Source of the DNA: Bacteroidales bacterium UBA1204 | GTDB lineage: Bacteria > Bacteroidota > Bacteroidia > Bacteroidales > F082 | Assembly: GCA_002310075.1 (NCBI GenBank) | Contig: DBXU01000034.1 | Coordinates: 1-5,699, forward strand | Reading direction: 5' to 3' | Length of the DNA stretch: 5,699 nt | Shown: piece after piece, positions 4,687 through 5,699 of the stretch | Position numbering within the stretch: position 1 is the first letter of the stretch | How the letters are laid out: every line of letters begins with the position of its first letter | Notes under the pieces: generated by a model | Seen by the model: only the letters and a program-made list of their open reading frames with translations | Told to the model about the DNA's origin: nothing | Databases searched by the model: none | Program-made: the position numbers and the translations under genes

Positions 4687-5124
4687 TCATTTGAACCGAT
4701 GGAAAACGTAGGTGGTTCTGCCTCCCAGGGATTCTTTCTGGATGACTAGTTTCTTGCGATTCATTTCGAGGACTTTGTAGGTTCCTGACAGGCGCATTTC
4801 ATAATGGAGACCTTGTGTGAGCCAGAGCGTCTTATTAAAACTGATCAGTTTTTTGGCGGCATTGTAGGAGAACTGGGAACCGTCGACATCCACGTCTTTG
4901 AGGTCGAACTGCGTAAAACTTCCCTTCTTGGCCAACGCGATACGGGGTTCGCTCAAGGAGAGATAAAAATGTACCCCCGTGTAGTCGACCTGATTCTTGG
5001 AGTCCAGCGCCCACACACCGTAAATCGACCCGGTAAAATCTCCAGTATGATTAACCCGCATCACCCCGCAGGACGTAAACAGAGCCAGACAGGCAACAAC
5101 AACAGCAAATAATGACTTCTTCAT
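4687..5124 (-). CDS. Lipocalin-like secreted lipoprotein
   Basis: This 145-residue protein starts with a classical lipoprotein signal: MKKSLF, a hydrophobic stretch to about residue 16, and a lipobox LFTSC with the lipidated cysteine at residue 19. Mature residues alternate in a way expected for a small beta-barrel. The GSIYGVWALDSK segment (about 32-43) has the G-x-W motif of lipocalin-like domains common in Bacteroidetes, and later strands include HFYLSLSEPRIAL, ISFNKTLWL and YVFHRF. It should be anchored at the outer membrane or periplasmic face; ligand and role cannot be deduced. ATG at 5124 is supported by the signal peptide and a possible promoter just upstream. It is not related to the mobilization genes and belongs to the probable host segment. 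Its stop at 4687 is the last well-supported host coding position before the mobile element. Confidence 0.83.
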   Translation of the reverse strand: MKKSLFAVVVACLALFTSCGVMRVNHTGDFTGSIYGVWALDSKNQVDYTGVHFYLSLSEPRIALAKKGSFTQFDLKDVDVDGSQFSYNAAKKLISFNKTLWLTQGLHYEMRLSGTYKVLEMNRKKLVIQKESLGGRTTYVFHRFK

Positions 5125-5295
5125 GACACTTTTCTAAGATTTCCCTACAAGGTACATAATTAATCGCAATAATCCAACGGAAAGTGCTGCACAAGTTGCC
5201 TCGGTGCACGCGAGCGATATGCAAGTTAGGCCTAAACCCTGCCTGATTTAGCCTATTAAGGGCGACCCAAGACGATATCCAGGTCTGGTTTGAAT
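5125..5295. other. Intergenic region between amidohydrolase and lipoprotein genes
   Basis: These 171 bases have no gene. A 10-base palindrome TTAGGCCTAA (5226-5235) and a TAGGC...GCCTA pair further right are present, but there is no T-run for a convincing terminator of the amidohydrolase gene. The left part carries the possible lipoprotein promoter. The gap makes it more likely that the two genes are separate units than one operon. Confidence 0.5.
5147..5177 (-). promoter_or_regulatory. Possible Bacteroidetes promoter of the lipoprotein gene
   Basis: On the minus strand, TTG (plus-strand 5175-5177) is followed after 20 bases by TACCTTGT (plus-strand 5147-5154), which differs from TAnnTTTG at two positions. 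Placement is good, with about 20 bases between the box and the ATG at 5124. The imperfect -7 box keeps this tentative. Confidence 0.4.
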
Positions 5296-5699
5296 CTATC
5301 GGGTTTCAGCGGCACATGGTCCGTCGCAGCCGGCTGATTCAAACAGCCGGGCGGCATTCCCTGCCAGAATGGACTTAGCATCCAGACCATGGGATCCCAG
5401 TCGGGATTCCATGGCTTTTTTTGCGCCGACAAGCGCCGGAGCGGCTACATAAGGATAGTCGGAACCGTAGAGAATGTGCGAGGGCTCCGTGATGGTCAGA
5501 AGTGATTCGATCGCTTCATCGGTAGCGGCACCGGCCAGGTCGAAGTACAGATGCGAGAGATTGGCCTCCACATCGACCGGCTTCATATAGCCTTGCGCCA
5601 CCATCACCGGCATCAGCCCCTTGAAGCGCGGCAGTGCATTGGGCAGGAAAGAGCCGCAGTGCGGAACGACCACCTTCAGGTCCGGGTAGCGGACCAGCA
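5296..5699 (-). CDS. Amidohydrolase family protein, C-terminal part (cut by window edge)
   Basis: About 133 residues of the C-terminal end are visible; the frame runs open through the right edge, so the true start is outside the window and a GTG at 5673 is not the start. The sequence fits the ACMSD / resorcylate-decarboxylase-like amidohydrolase group (Amidohydro_2, TIM-barrel metal-dependent enzymes). YPDLKVVVPHCGSFLP contains the conserved metal or catalytic histidine region (His codon at 5659-5661). LYFDLAGAA follows, then ILYGSDYPYVAAP with the conserved aspartate, and finally the family-typical end GNAARLF. Members decarboxylate or hydrolyse small cyclic or aromatic acids in the cytoplasm; the substrate here cannot be told. 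The tail after GNAARLF is short and polar. GC is high (39 of 60 bases at 5301-5360), very different from the mobile element, and it is assigned to the host segment. Confidence 0.85.
   Translation of the reverse strand, partial: LVRYPDLKVVVPHCGSFLPNALPRFKGLMPVMVAQGYMKPVDVEANLSHLYFDLAGAATDEAIESLLTITEPSHILYGSDYPYVAAPALVGAKKAMESRLGSHGLDAKSILAGNAARLFESAGCDGPCAAETR

Noticed and set aside
4369..4749. Plus-strand open frame of 126 codons downstream of the TACCTTTG box
   Set aside because: It crosses the compositional junction and overlaps the end of the lipoprotein gene on the other strand; the ATG at 4369 lies upstream of the box that would have to transcribe it.
1..5699. CRISPR array, tRNA or rRNA gene
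   Set aside because: No regularly spaced repeats with spacers, no cloverleaf-like segment with a TTCRANNC T-arm, and no rRNA-like sequence were seen on either strand.

Overview
The window looks like the backbone of a small mobilizable genetic element from a Bacteroidales host, followed on its right by a more GC-rich segment that reads as chromosomal. The assignment rests on three things: a Bacteroidetes-type promoter (TTG, 19-base spacer, TACCTTTG) in front of the first element gene; absence of obvious Shine-Dalgarno sequences at the starts; and a relaxase with accessory protein of the kind found on Bacteroides mobilizable transposons and plasmids. All credible genes are on the minus strand, so transcription runs from high to low coordinates.

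Element, in transcription order: an excisionase-type helix-turn-helix protein (3979-3647); an uncharacterised 115-residue protein 4 bases behind it (3642-3295); a winged-helix-like protein with a long low-complexity tail (3222-2572); about 200 bases of non-coding DNA rich in inverted and direct repeats that is the best oriT candidate (2571-2371); a small ribbon-helix-helix MobC-like relaxosome protein (2370-1999); a MOBP-type relaxase (1984-761); and a coiled-coil protein with one C-terminal membrane segment (731-177). A strong symmetrical terminator hairpin overlaps the last stop codon (123-180). The first genes probably act in excision and regulation; MobC-like protein, relaxase and oriT would nick and lead DNA transfer. 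No coupling protein, mating-pair genes, integrase or cargo is visible, so the element would need a helper conjugation system and its integrase must lie outside this window.

Right of the excisionase promoter is about 640 bases without a convincing gene (4050-4686). It holds a cluster of short direct and inverted repeats and a GTACCTTTGC motif that matches both the Bacteroides -7 promoter box and, as I recall it, the core motif of CTnDOT-type attachment sites. Base composition rises near 4600, and from there the window carries a lipocalin-like lipoprotein (5124-4687) and the C-terminal part of an amidohydrolase cut by the window edge (5699-5296). I read 4400-4690 as containing the element/host boundary; the exact point is not resolved, and a metagenomic mis-join cannot be excluded.
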